Assembly: GCA_019456185.1 (NCBI GenBank)
Contig: VRUH01000033.1
Location: forward strand, 1-43,107
DNA: 43,107 nt
Reading direction: 5' to 3'
From: Candidatus Glassbacteria bacterium
GTDB taxonomy: Bacteria; Gemmatimonadota; Glassbacteria; GWA2-58-10
The number at the start of each line of letters is the position of its first letter. Position 1 is the first letter of the stretch. The translations under genes were made by a program, and so were the position numbers. The notes beneath the pieces are model-generated. The model made no database searches, was not told the origin of the DNA, and saw nothing but the letters and a program-made list of their open reading frames with translations. Below are positions 24,362-34,200 of the stretch, piece by piece.

Positions 24362-25654
24362 TCAGCCCATCGGCCTGCTTTCGAATTCGGCCACCACCTC
24401 GCGCGCAATCAGCCGGGACTCGTCGATCCCCCGGGCGCGGGCGCGGGTGATAATGTCCTCGATCCAGCCCCGATTTACATCGGGGCTGTGGTAGGCGGCC
24501 AGCAGCTCGGCCGGATCGATATTTTCCACCACGCCCCAGGCGACCTCGATTGCGTTGATTCCCTTGGCGATAGCCGCCTCGACAGGCATGCGCTCGGGGT
24601 TGATATCCAGGCCGCAGAACCCCCGGTAACCGTAGAGTTTCAGCACCCAGACCAGCGCCTCCAGTGATTCAGGCCCAACCACGCCGGGATTCAGGTCCTG
24701 GTCGAAATTGCCCAGCGGCTGGGCGTTCCAGTGGGTGTGGGCCAGACGGCCGTCGCGAAGAACGGCGCTGTAGCTGCCGGCCACCTCCTCGAAACCCATC
24801 CGCACGTGGCCGATCTCCGGGTTGAGGCCCACCAGGCAGTGACCGGCCTCGAGCAGCTTGCGGTTTTCGCTCGTTTTCAGCCGGGCTTCCACATTGCGTG
24901 CCATGATAATCCCGTCCGCCGTGTTGCGCCAGATATTGTTGATCGTCGGCTCGTAAGGCTTGGGCTCGATCGCCACCCGCACCCCCGGCACCTCGTCAAT
25001 CGCCTCGGCAAGCGCCGCCTCGAACCGGTCCCACATGTCGTAGAAATCTGTTCCCAGCGGGTAGGTGTACCCGTCGATTCCCGGCCAGCAGATCGCCACC
25101 GCCGGGTGCCCCTGGTCCTCGGAGAGCTGCCTGACCAGTTTCAACTGCTCCACCGTGTGGGCGGCGTACTTGTCACGGACATCGCCCAACGGGCTGCTGG
25201 TGGTGCCGAACTGGGCGTCTTTCATCCTGAAATCGCCGCCGATCCCGGCGATCACGGCCACGGTTACCCCGCTGTCCTCGCGGAGCTTTTCGTAGAACTC
25301 CAGGGTTTCGAGCGAGATTTCCCACGGCTCGTGAGCCTCCACCGCCGCCAGTCCGTATTGCGCCATTTCCGCCGCCAGGTCGAGCCGCCGGCGCAGGCCC
25401 ATCTCTTCCTTGTACGAGCCGTGGAACCTGCTGCTGTGTTCGCCGAAAAACCAGACTCCGGCCGAATAGCGAGGCCGCGGCGCGTTCAGCACCTGTTCGA
25501 TCCTCTGCTGCGGGTCGAGACGGAGGGCCTGGTTGCGGATATCGCTCAGCGATGTTCCCTCCACAGTCTGGCCGGCGCTGTGGCGTACTTCCGGTCCGAA
25601 CGGCTGGGCCAGGCCATAATTCTCGAACGGCGAGTATGCGATTTTTGCATCCAT
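24362..25654 (-). CDS. Xylose-isomerase-like TIM-barrel sugar isomerase with altered metal site
   Basis: 430 residues from the ATG at 25654, which has GGAGG five bases upstream; an upstream in-frame GTG at 25666 would place that site inside the gene. It is a TIM barrel related to xylose isomerase. Recognisable elements are VEAHEPWEI (catalytic His region), VAIEPKPYEP (first metal Glu and active-site Lys), GLNPEIGH (second metal Glu and His), FDQDLNPG (Asp-x-Asp pair) and GLDINP (last metal Asp). The ligand position seen as Asp in HIDLNGQ of classical enzymes is His here (HTHWNAQ). It should isomerise an aldose and a ketose, or a modified sugar; the changed ligand makes the substrate uncertain. 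It is first in the operon with the AGE epimerase. Confidence 0.82.
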   Translation of the reverse strand: MDAKIAYSPFENYGLAQPFGPEVRHSAGQTVEGTSLSDIRNQALRLDPQQRIEQVLNAPRPRYSAGVWFFGEHSSRFHGSYKEEMGLRRRLDLAAEMAQYGLAAVEAHEPWEISLETLEFYEKLREDSGVTVAVIAGIGGDFRMKDAQFGTTSSPLGDVRDKYAAHTVEQLKLVRQLSEDQGHPAVAICWPGIDGYTYPLGTDFYDMWDRFEAALAEAIDEVPGVRVAIEPKPYEPTINNIWRNTADGIIMARNVEARLKTSENRKLLEAGHCLVGLNPEIGHVRMGFEEVAGSYSAVLRDGRLAHTHWNAQPLGNFDQDLNPGVVGPESLEALVWVLKLYGYRGFCGLDINPERMPVEAAIAKGINAIEVAWGVVENIDPAELLAAYHSPDVNRGWIEDIITRARARGIDESRLIAREVVAEFESRPMG

Positions 25655-25896
25655 TGGTTCCTCCACGCCCCCGGCTTATGATACCGGGATCGGTGTCGTG
25701 GTGATTATGTGTTTTTGATATTTGTCCTGATTCAAAATAGCCTTTCCGGCCCGCTGGTTCAATAACCGGCCCGCCAGTCCGCGGCGAACAGCGCAATAAA
25801 ACATTTGAGCGCCGCTGCCGGAGGTTTTAACTTAGGGTCTGACCAAACCTTTGCGATCCACCACGTCTGTGTGTCAATTCAACCCCAGAGCATGTA

Positions 25897-27147
25897 TTGA
25901 GTGAATCCCGGCGTGGAATGCTTGGCAAGCTGGGCCTGGTTTTTGGCTACGTCGGCCCGGGCCTGTTCCTGATCGGCTACAATATCGGCACCGGCAGCGT
26001 GACCACCATGGCCTCGGCGGGCAGCCGCTACAGCATGAGCCTGTTCTGGCTGCTGGTGCTGAGCTGCGCGTTCACCTGGATCATGATCGTGGCCTACGGG
26101 AAGTTTACCGCGGTCAGCGGCCAGACCGCGATGTGGGCCTACCGCCAGCATCTGCCGCTGGGCTCCGCCCTGGCCGCGTACACCATTGTCGGGATGAGCC
26201 TCGGCGCGATGGCCGGGATCGCCGGAGTGATGGCGATTGTGGCGGACATGATCCACGAGTGGACAGCCGTCCTGTTCGGCTTTGGATTCAGCCGCCTGTG
26301 GACAGCGGTGGTGATATTGTCGATCTGCTACTTCCTGCTCTGGTTCGGCAAGTACCCCATGTTCGAGAAATTCCTGGTCGTGCTGGTGGTGGTGATGGGA
26401 GTGAGTTTTTCCCTCAGCCTGTTCATGGTGATCCCCGAGCCGGGAACCGTGCTGGCCGGGCTGGTGCCGGGAGTGCCGGACGAGGAGAACGCGTTCCTGA
26501 TCATGTCTGCGATTGCCGGTACGACCAGCGGGGCGCTGCTGTTCGTGATGCGCAGCCTGCTGGTGGCTGAAAAGGGGTGGAGCGTTAAGGACCTGCGCCA
26601 CAAGAATATCGACGCGGCGGTGAGCGTGGTGCTGATGCTCTTGATCTCCGGCGCGATTATGGCCTGCGCCGCCGGTACGCTCTACCGGATGGGTGTGCCG
26701 GTGGAGCGCGCGGTGGACATGGTCGCCACCCTGGAGCCGATCGCCGGACGGTTCGCGATGAGCGTATTCGTCACCGGGATTATCGGCGCGGGCGTGAGCA
26801 GCATCTTCCCCGTGGCGGTGGTGCTGCCCTGGCTGATCAGCGATTTCCGCAACACCTCGCGCGACCCCCGCAGCGCCATGTTCCGGGCCCTCGGCGGCTT
26901 CGCGCTTGCCTGCGGGCTGATCGTGCCGGTGTTCGGCGGCCGGCCGGTGTGGGTGATGATCGGGGCGACAGCGTTTCAGACCACGATGATGCCGATTGTT
27001 TCGCTGGCAATCCTGGTGCTGGTCAACCGTCGTGACCTGATGGGGCCGCACAAGGCCGGGTTCTGGCTCAACGCCGGGATCGGGGCCAACGTGGTGTTCA
27101 GCTTTGCAATCGCCTGGCTGGGAATCCGCGGTCTGCTGGGGATGTGA
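25897..27147 (+). CDS. Nramp-related membrane carrier lacking the metal-binding motifs
   Basis: 416 residues with about 10-11 membrane helices in an Nramp/LeuT-like order. Helix 1 is GPGLFLIGYNIGTGSVTTMA. In true Mn/Fe Nramp carriers this helix has DPGN, and helix 6 has an MPH motif; here the corresponding helix reads AIAGTTSGALLFVMRS. The residues that bind the divalent metal are thus absent, so another substrate is likely. The start is ambiguous: TTG at 25897 gives a short charged lead, and the ATG at 25918 is an alternative; neither has a strong ribosome site. It is followed on the same strand by a UroD-like protein and an MFS sugar porter, suggesting uptake of a related compound. Confidence 0.78.
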   Translation: MSESRRGMLGKLGLVFGYVGPGLFLIGYNIGTGSVTTMASAGSRYSMSLFWLLVLSCAFTWIMIVAYGKFTAVSGQTAMWAYRQHLPLGSALAAYTIVGMSLGAMAGIAGVMAIVADMIHEWTAVLFGFGFSRLWTAVVILSICYFLLWFGKYPMFEKFLVVLVVVMGVSFSLSLFMVIPEPGTVLAGLVPGVPDEENAFLIMSAIAGTTSGALLFVMRSLLVAEKGWSVKDLRHKNIDAAVSVVLMLLISGAIMACAAGTLYRMGVPVERAVDMVATLEPIAGRFAMSVFVTGIIGAGVSSIFPVAVVLPWLISDFRNTSRDPRSAMFRALGGFALACGLIVPVFGGRPVWVMIGATAFQTTMMPIVSLAILVLVNRRDLMGPHKAGFWLNAGIGANVVFSFAIAWLGIRGLLGM

Positions 27148-27226
27148 ATTTTTTTGCCGTGGCGGGTATTATCATCTCGAATGGGCAGTAAGAGTTAGTT
27201 CGGCATTGAAGAAGGAGTAATCTGCG

Positions 27227-28486
27227 ATGATGGACCGTCAGGACGTAATCACCGCGCTGGAGCACCGGGACACGGGCCGGGTTCCGGTCGATTTCGGAGC
27301 CTCGCCGGTTACCGGCATGCATGTAAGCTGTGTCGCGGACCTGCGCGAGCACTTCGGGCTGGAGCGGCGGCCGGTTAAGGCTGTGGAGCCGTACCAGATG
27401 CTGGGTGAGATCGAGGACGACTTGAAAGACGCGATCGGGATCGATTTCGAGGGAGTGGCGCCGCGCAAGACGATGTTCGGATTCCCCAACGTGGACTGGA
27501 AAGAGTGGCGGATGCCCGACGGCCAGGTGGTGCTGGTCTCAGGGCGGTTCAACACAACCACCGATGAGCGCGGCGACACGCTGATCTACCCCGAGGGAGA
27601 CACAACTGCTCCCCCCAGCGGACGGATGCCTGCCGGCGGGTTCTTTTTCGACGCCATTATCCGCCAGCAGCCTTTCGAGGAAAGCGAACTCGACCCGGCT
27701 GACAACCTGGAGGAGTTCGGCCCTGTGGCGGTAGAGGACCTGGAGTATTTCGAGCGGGAAACCGCCCGCGCCCGCGCCACCGGACGGACCGTGGTGGCTA
27801 ATTTCGGCGGCACGGCCCTGGGGGATATCGCGCTGGTGCCCGCCCCGTTCCTCAAGCATCCAAAGGGTATCCGCGACATCACCGAGTGGTATATCTCGCT
27901 GGCCGCCCGCAAGGAATATGTCAGTAGCATTTTCGAGGCACAGACCGGACTGGCGCTGGCCAACCTGGCGAAGGTCCACGCGCGGGTGGTGGATAAGGTG
28001 GATGTCGCTTTTATCTGCGGAACCGATTTCGGCACCCAGAGCGGCACGTTTGTCAGTCCCGATGATTTCCGCGAGCTGTATCTGCCCTGCTACCGGCGGA
28101 TCAACGGCTGGGTCCACGAGAATACCAACTGGAAAACGTTCAAACATTCCTGCGGGGCGGTGGAAACATTCATGGAGCTGTTCGCCGAGGCCGGGTTCGA
28201 TATTATCAACCCGGTGCAGGTATCCGCCGCCGGGATGGAGGCCGACAAGCTCAAAGAGCGGCACGGCGGCCGCCTGGTGTTCTGGGGCGGTGGGGTCGAT
28301 ACCCAGGCCGTGCTGCCGTTCGGCAAACCGGCCGAGGTCCGCGCCCAGGTACTGGAGAGGCTGGAGACGTTCAGCCCCGGAGGAGGGTATGTCTTCAACA
28401 CGGTCCATAACGCCCAGGCGCGTACACCGGTGGAAAACCTGGTGGCGATGATCGAGGCGGTGAAGGAGTTCAACGGTGACAACTGA
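27227..28486 (+). CDS. UroD/MtaA-superfamily protein, probable methyltransferase-like enzyme
   Basis: 419 residues with the uroporphyrinogen decarboxylase / corrinoid methyltransferase barrel. The HSCG motif (His307, Cys309) matches the zinc-binding HxC of MtaA/MtbA-type methyltransferases. The downstream Cys ligand that normally follows is missing; the region reads NTVHNAQARTP. The family members outside heme synthesis usually move methyl groups to or from corrinoid proteins, but no corrinoid protein gene is nearby. It is therefore unlikely to make heme, and its substrate is unknown. A GAAGGAG ribosome site precedes the ATG, and the stop overlaps the following MFS gene by 11 bp, so the two are coupled. 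Confidence 0.8.
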   Translation: MMDRQDVITALEHRDTGRVPVDFGASPVTGMHVSCVADLREHFGLERRPVKAVEPYQMLGEIEDDLKDAIGIDFEGVAPRKTMFGFPNVDWKEWRMPDGQVVLVSGRFNTTTDERGDTLIYPEGDTTAPPSGRMPAGGFFFDAIIRQQPFEESELDPADNLEEFGPVAVEDLEYFERETARARATGRTVVANFGGTALGDIALVPAPFLKHPKGIRDITEWYISLAARKEYVSSIFEAQTGLALANLAKVHARVVDKVDVAFICGTDFGTQSGTFVSPDDFRELYLPCYRRINGWVHENTNWKTFKHSCGAVETFMELFAEAGFDIINPVQVSAAGMEADKLKERHGGRLVFWGGGVDTQAVLPFGKPAEVRAQVLERLETFSPGGGYVFNTVHNAQARTPVENLVAMIEAVKEFNGDN

Positions 28487-29882
28487 TTCGCCGGGCAGCA
28501 GGCAAGGAGAGGAATCAGGCAGCCTGTCCTACGTGATCGGTCTCAGCGCGGTGGCCAGTATCGGCGGGCTGTTGTTCGGTTACGACACGGCGGTGATCAG
28601 CGGAGCTATCGGTTTGCTGCGCACCAAATTCGAGCTCGATAGTGCGATGACCGGCTGGGCGGCCTCCAGCGCCCTGGCCGGCTGCATGCTGGGCGTGGCC
28701 CTGGCCGGCCCGGTTAGCGACAGGCTCGGCCGCAAGAAAGCGCTGATCGGCGCGGCGGTGTTTTTCCTTGTTTCAGCGCTGGGAACCGCCCTGCCGCGTA
28801 ATATCACCGAGTTCGTGATTTGCCGCATGCTGGGCGGCGTGGGCGTGGGCGCGGCGTCGATGGTCAGCCCGATGTATATCGCCGAGATCTCGCCGCCCCG
28901 TCTGCGCGGCCGGATGGTGTCGCTGAACCAGCTGGCGATAGTCAGCGGAATCCTGCTGGTCTATTTCGTCAATTACTTTATCGCCGCCGCCGGAGACGCA
29001 GCCTGGAACGTGGAGCAGGGCTGGCGCTGGATGTTCGGCTCGGAGGCGCTGCCGGCCGTCCTGCTGCTGACACTGCTGTTTTTCGTGCCGGAAAGCCCTC
29101 GCTGGCTGGTCAAGGAGGGACACAGGGAGAAAGCGAAGCGGATTCTGCTCAAAGCCTCGGGCCACGGGATCGCCGAAGCCGAGTTGCTGCGGATCGAAAA
29201 CTCGCTGGGGACCCAAGAAGCAAGCCTGTCCGAGCTGTTCCGTCCCGGGATGCGCGTGGTGCTGGCTATCGGGATAGTCCTGGCCGTGCTGTCGCAGGTA
29301 ACCGGGATAAATGTGATCATGTATTACGCTCCGGAGATTTTCAAGCAAGTCGGCTCAGGCTTGGATACCGCGCTGCTGCAGACCGTAGCGGTGGGGACAG
29401 TCAACCTGGCGTTCACTTTCGTGGCGATCTGGGCAATCGACAGGCTGGGCCGCAAGCCGCTGATGATTGTCGGGGCGGCGGGGATGGCGCTGGCGCAGGC
29501 GGGGATCGGGGTGGCGGTGTTTACAAATGCGAGCCCGTGGCTGCTGGTGGCGTTCGTGCTGGGCTATATCGCCTGTTTCGCCAGTTCGCTGGGGCCGGTG
29601 TGCTGGGTTGTGCTGGCGGAAATTTTCCCGACCCGGATCCGCGGCCGCGCGATGAGCCTGGCGATAATCAGCCTGTGGGGGGCGAACCTGGTGGTCAGCC
29701 AGACTTTCCCGATGCTGAACGAACATCCGTGGCTGGTGGAGCAATTTCGTCATTCGTTCCCGTTTTTGGTTTATGGATTGCTGTGCGTGGTCACTGTCGT
29801 ATTCGTGCTGAAAGTTATCCCCGAGACTCGCGGCATGCCGCTGGAGGAGATCGAGAAAATGTGGCATGTGGAGCCTGTTTGA
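28476..29882 (+). CDS. MFS sugar porter (XylE/GLUT type)
   Basis: 468 residues with 12 membrane helices and all main sugar-porter signatures. These are GGLLFGYDTAVISGA in helix 1, DRLGRKKAL in loop 2-3, PMYIAEISPPRLRG after helix 4, PESPRWL after helix 6, DRLGRKPL in loop 8-9 and PETRGMPLEEIE at the end. It should import a hexose, pentose or polyol with protons. The start is GTG at 28476, inside the UroD-like gene (11-bp overlap), with AAGGAG upstream; coupling is likely. Together with the UroD-like protein it suggests a pathway for a methylated or otherwise modified sugar; this is inference. Confidence 0.92.
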   Translation: MTTDSPGSRQGEESGSLSYVIGLSAVASIGGLLFGYDTAVISGAIGLLRTKFELDSAMTGWAASSALAGCMLGVALAGPVSDRLGRKKALIGAAVFFLVSALGTALPRNITEFVICRMLGGVGVGAASMVSPMYIAEISPPRLRGRMVSLNQLAIVSGILLVYFVNYFIAAAGDAAWNVEQGWRWMFGSEALPAVLLLTLLFFVPESPRWLVKEGHREKAKRILLKASGHGIAEAELLRIENSLGTQEASLSELFRPGMRVVLAIGIVLAVLSQVTGINVIMYYAPEIFKQVGSGLDTALLQTVAVGTVNLAFTFVAIWAIDRLGRKPLMIVGAAGMALAQAGIGVAVFTNASPWLLVAFVLGYIACFASSLGPVCWVVLAEIFPTRIRGRAMSLAIISLWGANLVVSQTFPMLNEHPWLVEQFRHSFPFLVYGLLCVVTVVFVLKVIPETRGMPLEEIEKMWHVEPV

Positions 29883-30072
29883 GCTACCGGAACGGCTGAA
29901 ACGAGAAAAAATTGCCGCCCCGGGAGTGCCCTGATTCCGCCGGGGGCCATCGTTGGGTAAAGAAGACCGCGAATTTGCTGGATTTGGGTGGAAAAGGCCG
30001 AAAAAGGCAGATGCGCTGCAAGGCATGGGAATTGCTGTAACTAAGCCGCAAATAAAGATAATTGGCGACAAC

Positions 30073-30101
30073 TTGATTTTTTCCGGCGTGTGATTTATGC
30101 T
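30073..30101 (+). promoter_or_regulatory. Possible promoter of fliG
   Basis: TTGATT (30073-30078) and TATGCT (30096-30101) are 17 bp apart, giving a leader of about 75 nt before fliG. The 299-bp gap holds no other gene. No clear sigma-28 or sigma-54 element was seen. Confidence 0.3.
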
Positions 30102-30181
30102 GAACCTAGCAGAAAGAATACTGACCTGAGCTGATTTACTCTGCCGGCCGGAGATATCGGCGGCGGAAAGGGGTCCGGCTG

Positions 30182-31204
30182 ATGGCTGAAATCCAGTTCG
30201 ACGAGCTAACCGGTCTGCAGAAAGCGGCTATCCTGGTGGTGTCGCTGGGAGTCGAGGCGTCCAGTTCGATTTTCAAGAACATGAACGAGCGGGATATCGA
30301 GAAGCTGTCGATCCAGGTGGCCAATATGGACGACATCCCCTCGGCGATCAGCGACCAGATCGTGGAAGAGTTCTACCAGATGGTGCTCGCCCAGGAGTAT
30401 ATCGCCCAGGGCGGAATGGAGTATGCGCGCAACGTGCTGGAACAGGCGCTGGGAGGCCCCAGGGCCGCGCAGATACTGGCCAAGGTGCAGAGCTCGCTGC
30501 ACGTATCCGGTTTCAAGCTGCTGAAAAAAGTGGACCCCGCCCAGCTGATCAACTTCATCATGCACGAGCACCCGCAGACAGTGGCCGTGATCATGGCCCA
30601 CCTTGACGCCCAGCAGGCGGCCTCAATCCTGGCCGAGTTGCCCGAGCAGCTTCAAAACGAGATAGTCTTCCGGATCGCCACGATGGGCAAAATCAGCCCG
30701 GAACTGCTTAACGACGTGGAAAAAGTACTGGAGAGCCAGTTGGAGAACGTGCTGGGCCAGGACCTGAGCCAGGCCGGCGGAGCATCCAGCGTGGCGGAAA
30801 TCCTGAACCTGGCCGACCGGGCCACCGAGCGCAAGATTCTCGATAACCTGGTGCAGAAAGACCCGGAGCTGGCCACCGAGGTCAAGAACCTGATGTTCGT
30901 GTTCGACGATATCCTCCTTCTGGACGATAAGAGCATGCAGCGCGTGCTGAAGGAAGTGGACGTCAAGGACCTGAGCGTGGCGCTGAAGGGCACCAGCGAG
31001 GAGATGAAAGGCAAGTGCTTCAACAACGTCTCCGAGCGCGTGGCCCAGTTGATTCAGGAAGAGATGGATTTCATGGGTCCGGTCCGGCTGCGCGATGTCG
31101 AAGAGGTGCAGCAGCGGATCGTGGACATTGTCCGCTCGCTGGAGGAAGACGGCGAGATCGTTATCAGCGGCAAGGGCGGCGCCGAGGATACGCTGGTCGA
31201 GTAG
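30182..31204 (+). CDS. fliG: FliG, flagellar motor switch protein
   Basis: 340 residues, normal for FliG. The three domains are present: N-terminal (LTGLQKAAILVVSLGVEASS), middle with an EHPQ motif (HEHPQTVAVIMAHL), and C-terminal torque domain. The torque helix conserves charge: SER-x5-Q-EE and GPVR match the Arg, acidic pair and Arg of E. coli FliG (SQR, DD, GPVR). It should sit in the C-ring at the inner face of the membrane, coupling stator force to rotation and switching with FliM/FliN. No other flagellar gene lies in the window; both neighbours are carbohydrate-related, so the gene is an orphan here. GGAAAGGGG precedes the ATG. It ends in a bidirectional terminator. Confidence 0.95.
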   Translation: MAEIQFDELTGLQKAAILVVSLGVEASSSIFKNMNERDIEKLSIQVANMDDIPSAISDQIVEEFYQMVLAQEYIAQGGMEYARNVLEQALGGPRAAQILAKVQSSLHVSGFKLLKKVDPAQLINFIMHEHPQTVAVIMAHLDAQQAASILAELPEQLQNEIVFRIATMGKISPELLNDVEKVLESQLENVLGQDLSQAGGASSVAEILNLADRATERKILDNLVQKDPELATEVKNLMFVFDDILLLDDKSMQRVLKEVDVKDLSVALKGTSEEMKGKCFNNVSERVAQLIQEEMDFMGPVRLRDVEEVQQRIVDIVRSLEEDGEIVISGKGGAEDTLVE

Positions 31205-31233
31205 CGGGCATGAAGATTAAAGATTCGGGGCAG

Positions 31234-31266
31234 GAAAAAAAGGCGGCTCAGGCGAGCCGCCCTTTT
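31234..31266. terminator. Bidirectional intrinsic terminator after fliG
   Basis: GGCGGCTC (31242-31249) pairs with GAGCCGCC (31254-31261) around an AGGC loop. An A-run lies on the left and CTTTT on the right. It serves fliG (plus) and the convergent DUF5107-TPR gene (minus). Confidence 0.88.
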
Positions 31267-31282
31267 GTATTTCCGGACCATT

Positions 31283-34200
31283 TCACCAGCCGGCCGCCGG
31301 CGGAGCGAACGCCCGCAGTTCCACTTCCGGGTCCAGCTCGAACGCCAGCTCTCGCTCCCCGCTGGCCTCATCACCTCGGCCCAGTCCCTCAAGCGCCAGC
31401 GCTCGCTTGAAATGCAGCAGCGCCTGGCGTATATCACCACTGCCGGAGTTTTCAGCGTGCGAGGGCGGCCCACTCTCGGGGCGCTCCAGGCCGACATCCA
31501 CGTCATCAAGCATCCGCTGGAATTTTGCCCGCGCACGATCGTGCTCTCCGAGTTCCTGGAGCGCCCGTCCCTGGTGATAAAGGTACGGGTCGCCGGGACG
31601 GGGTTTGTCTTCCAGAACGAGCTGGAAGATTTTTTTCGCCTCGCTTTCCCGCCCCAGCGCGGCCAGCGCGATACCGATCTTGTACCTCTTGCGTGCATGG
31701 ATCGTGCGGGGCTGCTCCTTGGCTTCCAGGTTGTCCGGGTATTCCATCGCCTGCAAATAGTGCCCGTGCGCCTGCTCGTAGTCTCCCCGCTCGAAAGCCC
31801 GGTCGCCGAGCTTGATCCGGCACTGGACCCAGTGGCGGTGGATCCCGTAGCGCCCCTCCCAGCTGTGGAAGCGGTGGGTGGTCAGCACGGCCAGCGCATC
31901 ATCATAGCGGTCCAACTGCATGTAAAGCGAAACCAGCCGTCCGCTGAGTGGATCGTTGCCGTTGACCGCCTCCGGGTGGCTCTCGAATAACCCGATCCTG
32001 TTTGCGGGCGGGATACCGAGGTCGTGCAGGACCATGTCAAGCTCCAGGATCGCCCTGGCTCCGTCCGGGCGGGCATCGATCGCGGCCTCGTAGGCGGCGC
32101 GGGCCTGTTCGAGCCGTCCCAGGCTCATCAGGGCGTACCCGAGGTTGCGCTGGGCTACCTCGTTGCCCGGTTCGATTTCGGTCGCCCGGCGGAGATAATC
32201 CACCGCCTGTTCACTGCGATGGTGGGCCAGGCAAAGCGTGCCGAGGTAAAACAGCGCCCGGCTGTCTCGGGGATCGTGCTCCAATGCGTTTTCGAGCACG
32301 GCGTAGCTTTCAAGCCGGTTGGGAAAGCAGCGATAATAAGAGGCTTGTCGCGTCTTCAGTTGCCAACTCGCGGCGACATCGTTTTCCCCGAGCAGGCGGT
32401 TGCAGTAGGACAGGTAATAGAGGATCAGCGGCAGGTCGTTCTGACGGGTATCGGGGTTCAGTCCCCTTTCGACCGCCAGTTCCAGGACAGCCGCGGCATC
32501 GCGCCACTGGCCGCAGCGGATATAGCGGACAGCCAGCTCAAGGTGGTTGTTGCCGTCGAGGCGCGTGATCGCCAGCAGGCTGTCGCGGGCGGCGGACGCC
32601 TCGACGGCGCGGCCCGACTCGATCAGGGCAACTTCCCGTTCGGCCGCCGAAAGCAGGTCGAGCCGGTCGGTGCGCTGGACCGAGTCGCAGACAGCGAGGG
32701 CGTCATCATGGCGGCCCAGACGGTTGAGCACCAGTGCTTTAACCGCAAGAGCGCCCATGTTGTCGGCGTTGGCCCGCAGGGAGCGTTCAATATGCTCGAG
32801 CGCTTTGGCATAGCGCTTCAACGCGCCGCTCAGTTGGGCCAGTTCGAAATGTGCGGCGGCGTACCAGCCGGCATCGTAGGCGGCGATATTCAACTGCCGC
32901 TCGGCCTGTTTGGAATCACCCAGTTTGAGATGACAGAGGCCGGAGTAATAGCGGGCCTCTGCAAATTCGCGGTCGCGCTTCAGGGCGGTGCGGAAATACT
33001 CGAGAGCTTTCTCGTAGAGCCCCTGCTTGAAATGCACCAAGCCCACGGCGGTATTGCAGCGAGTATCACCGGGATCGCGACTGAGCGCTTCGTTCCAGTA
33101 CTCCAGCGCGAGGGCGCGTTCGCGGAAGCGCTCCAGGTGGTCGCCGATCAGGAACAGGCTGTCGGAACTGGCGATTTCCATCGGTGCGGGGAACGGAGGA
33201 GCAGGCTCCGGCAGTGGCGGGTTTTCCGGACGGGGATGGCTGAAGGCAAGCAGGGTGTCGCCGGAGGCGGAATAGAATGCCAGGTGGAGATCGTATAAAT
33301 CCAGGTCATCAGGTGCTTCAACTCGCCGCCTGAACGGGTTGCCCGGATCGGTATCGATTGATTCGCGGAGCAGTTCCCTGCCGCGGTAAGTTAAGACCGC
33401 TTTCGCGTTCTGATTGGCAGTGGTCGGGCACCAGCCGCTGAATATTTTACCGTTCTCGACCCGTAGCGCCAGGGACCCCTCGAGATTGGCGAAATGCCAC
33501 TTACCGATGTCGCGGACCGGGAACCAGAAATGGCTGAAGACTTTAGTTTCGCCGGGGCGGATCCAATGGTAATCCGGCTGGTTGTCGCTGTAGGCTCCGG
33601 CCTGGGGCTCCACCAGCGGGGCGTCGTTGTCGGTAAGGACTACCTCCCACAGCCGTCCGGCCGGCGAGGTCCCGCAGAACCAGAGTTTCTTGCCGCGCAT
33701 GACATGGTGATCGGCCACGTGGACAATCCCGCCGTTTTCCTCCGGACTCCAGGTCCCGAAATAATCCGCCTCGCTCTCGAAAGCGAAGTAGCTGGTGCCG
33801 CCGGGAGCGTTTTTCCACATCCGCAGGTCTTTACCGTCTTGGAGCGGCCAGTGGAAAAACCTGTGCTTGCCGTGACCGGTGGCGATCTCGCCGGGGATGA
33901 CAGCCGTGAATTCCGGTGTGCCGCGCACGCCGCAGTCGGCCCAGTAAAGGAAAGCGTGAGGCACCGGCGTGCAGTTTGTCAGCCGGACCCTGGTCTCCAC
34001 CCAGTTACGGTCTGGATGGACCGTGTTGCCGACCGCCCAGCGCATGCCGTATACCCGCTCGATCTCGCCGGTCCAGATTGTCTTGCTCCCGTCGGGGTTG
34101 TGCTCGATCCGCCAGTCTGCGGGACGGAATCCCGAAATCCGGTGGCCATCGGGAAAGTTCCACTCCACTCCGCCGGAAATCCACGCCCCGGCCATCCCCA

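Noticed and set aside
25879-27051. 390-residue minus-strand frame rich in His, Gln and Arg
   Set aside because: Antisense of the Nramp-like membrane protein gene; such His/Gln-rich translations are typical of reversed hydrophobic helices.
30060-30080. Sigma-54-like element (TTGGCGACAACTTGAT) before fliG
   Set aside because: The GG-to-GC spacing is off and the -12 GC is missing; a TTGATT/TATGCT pair is no worse an explanation.
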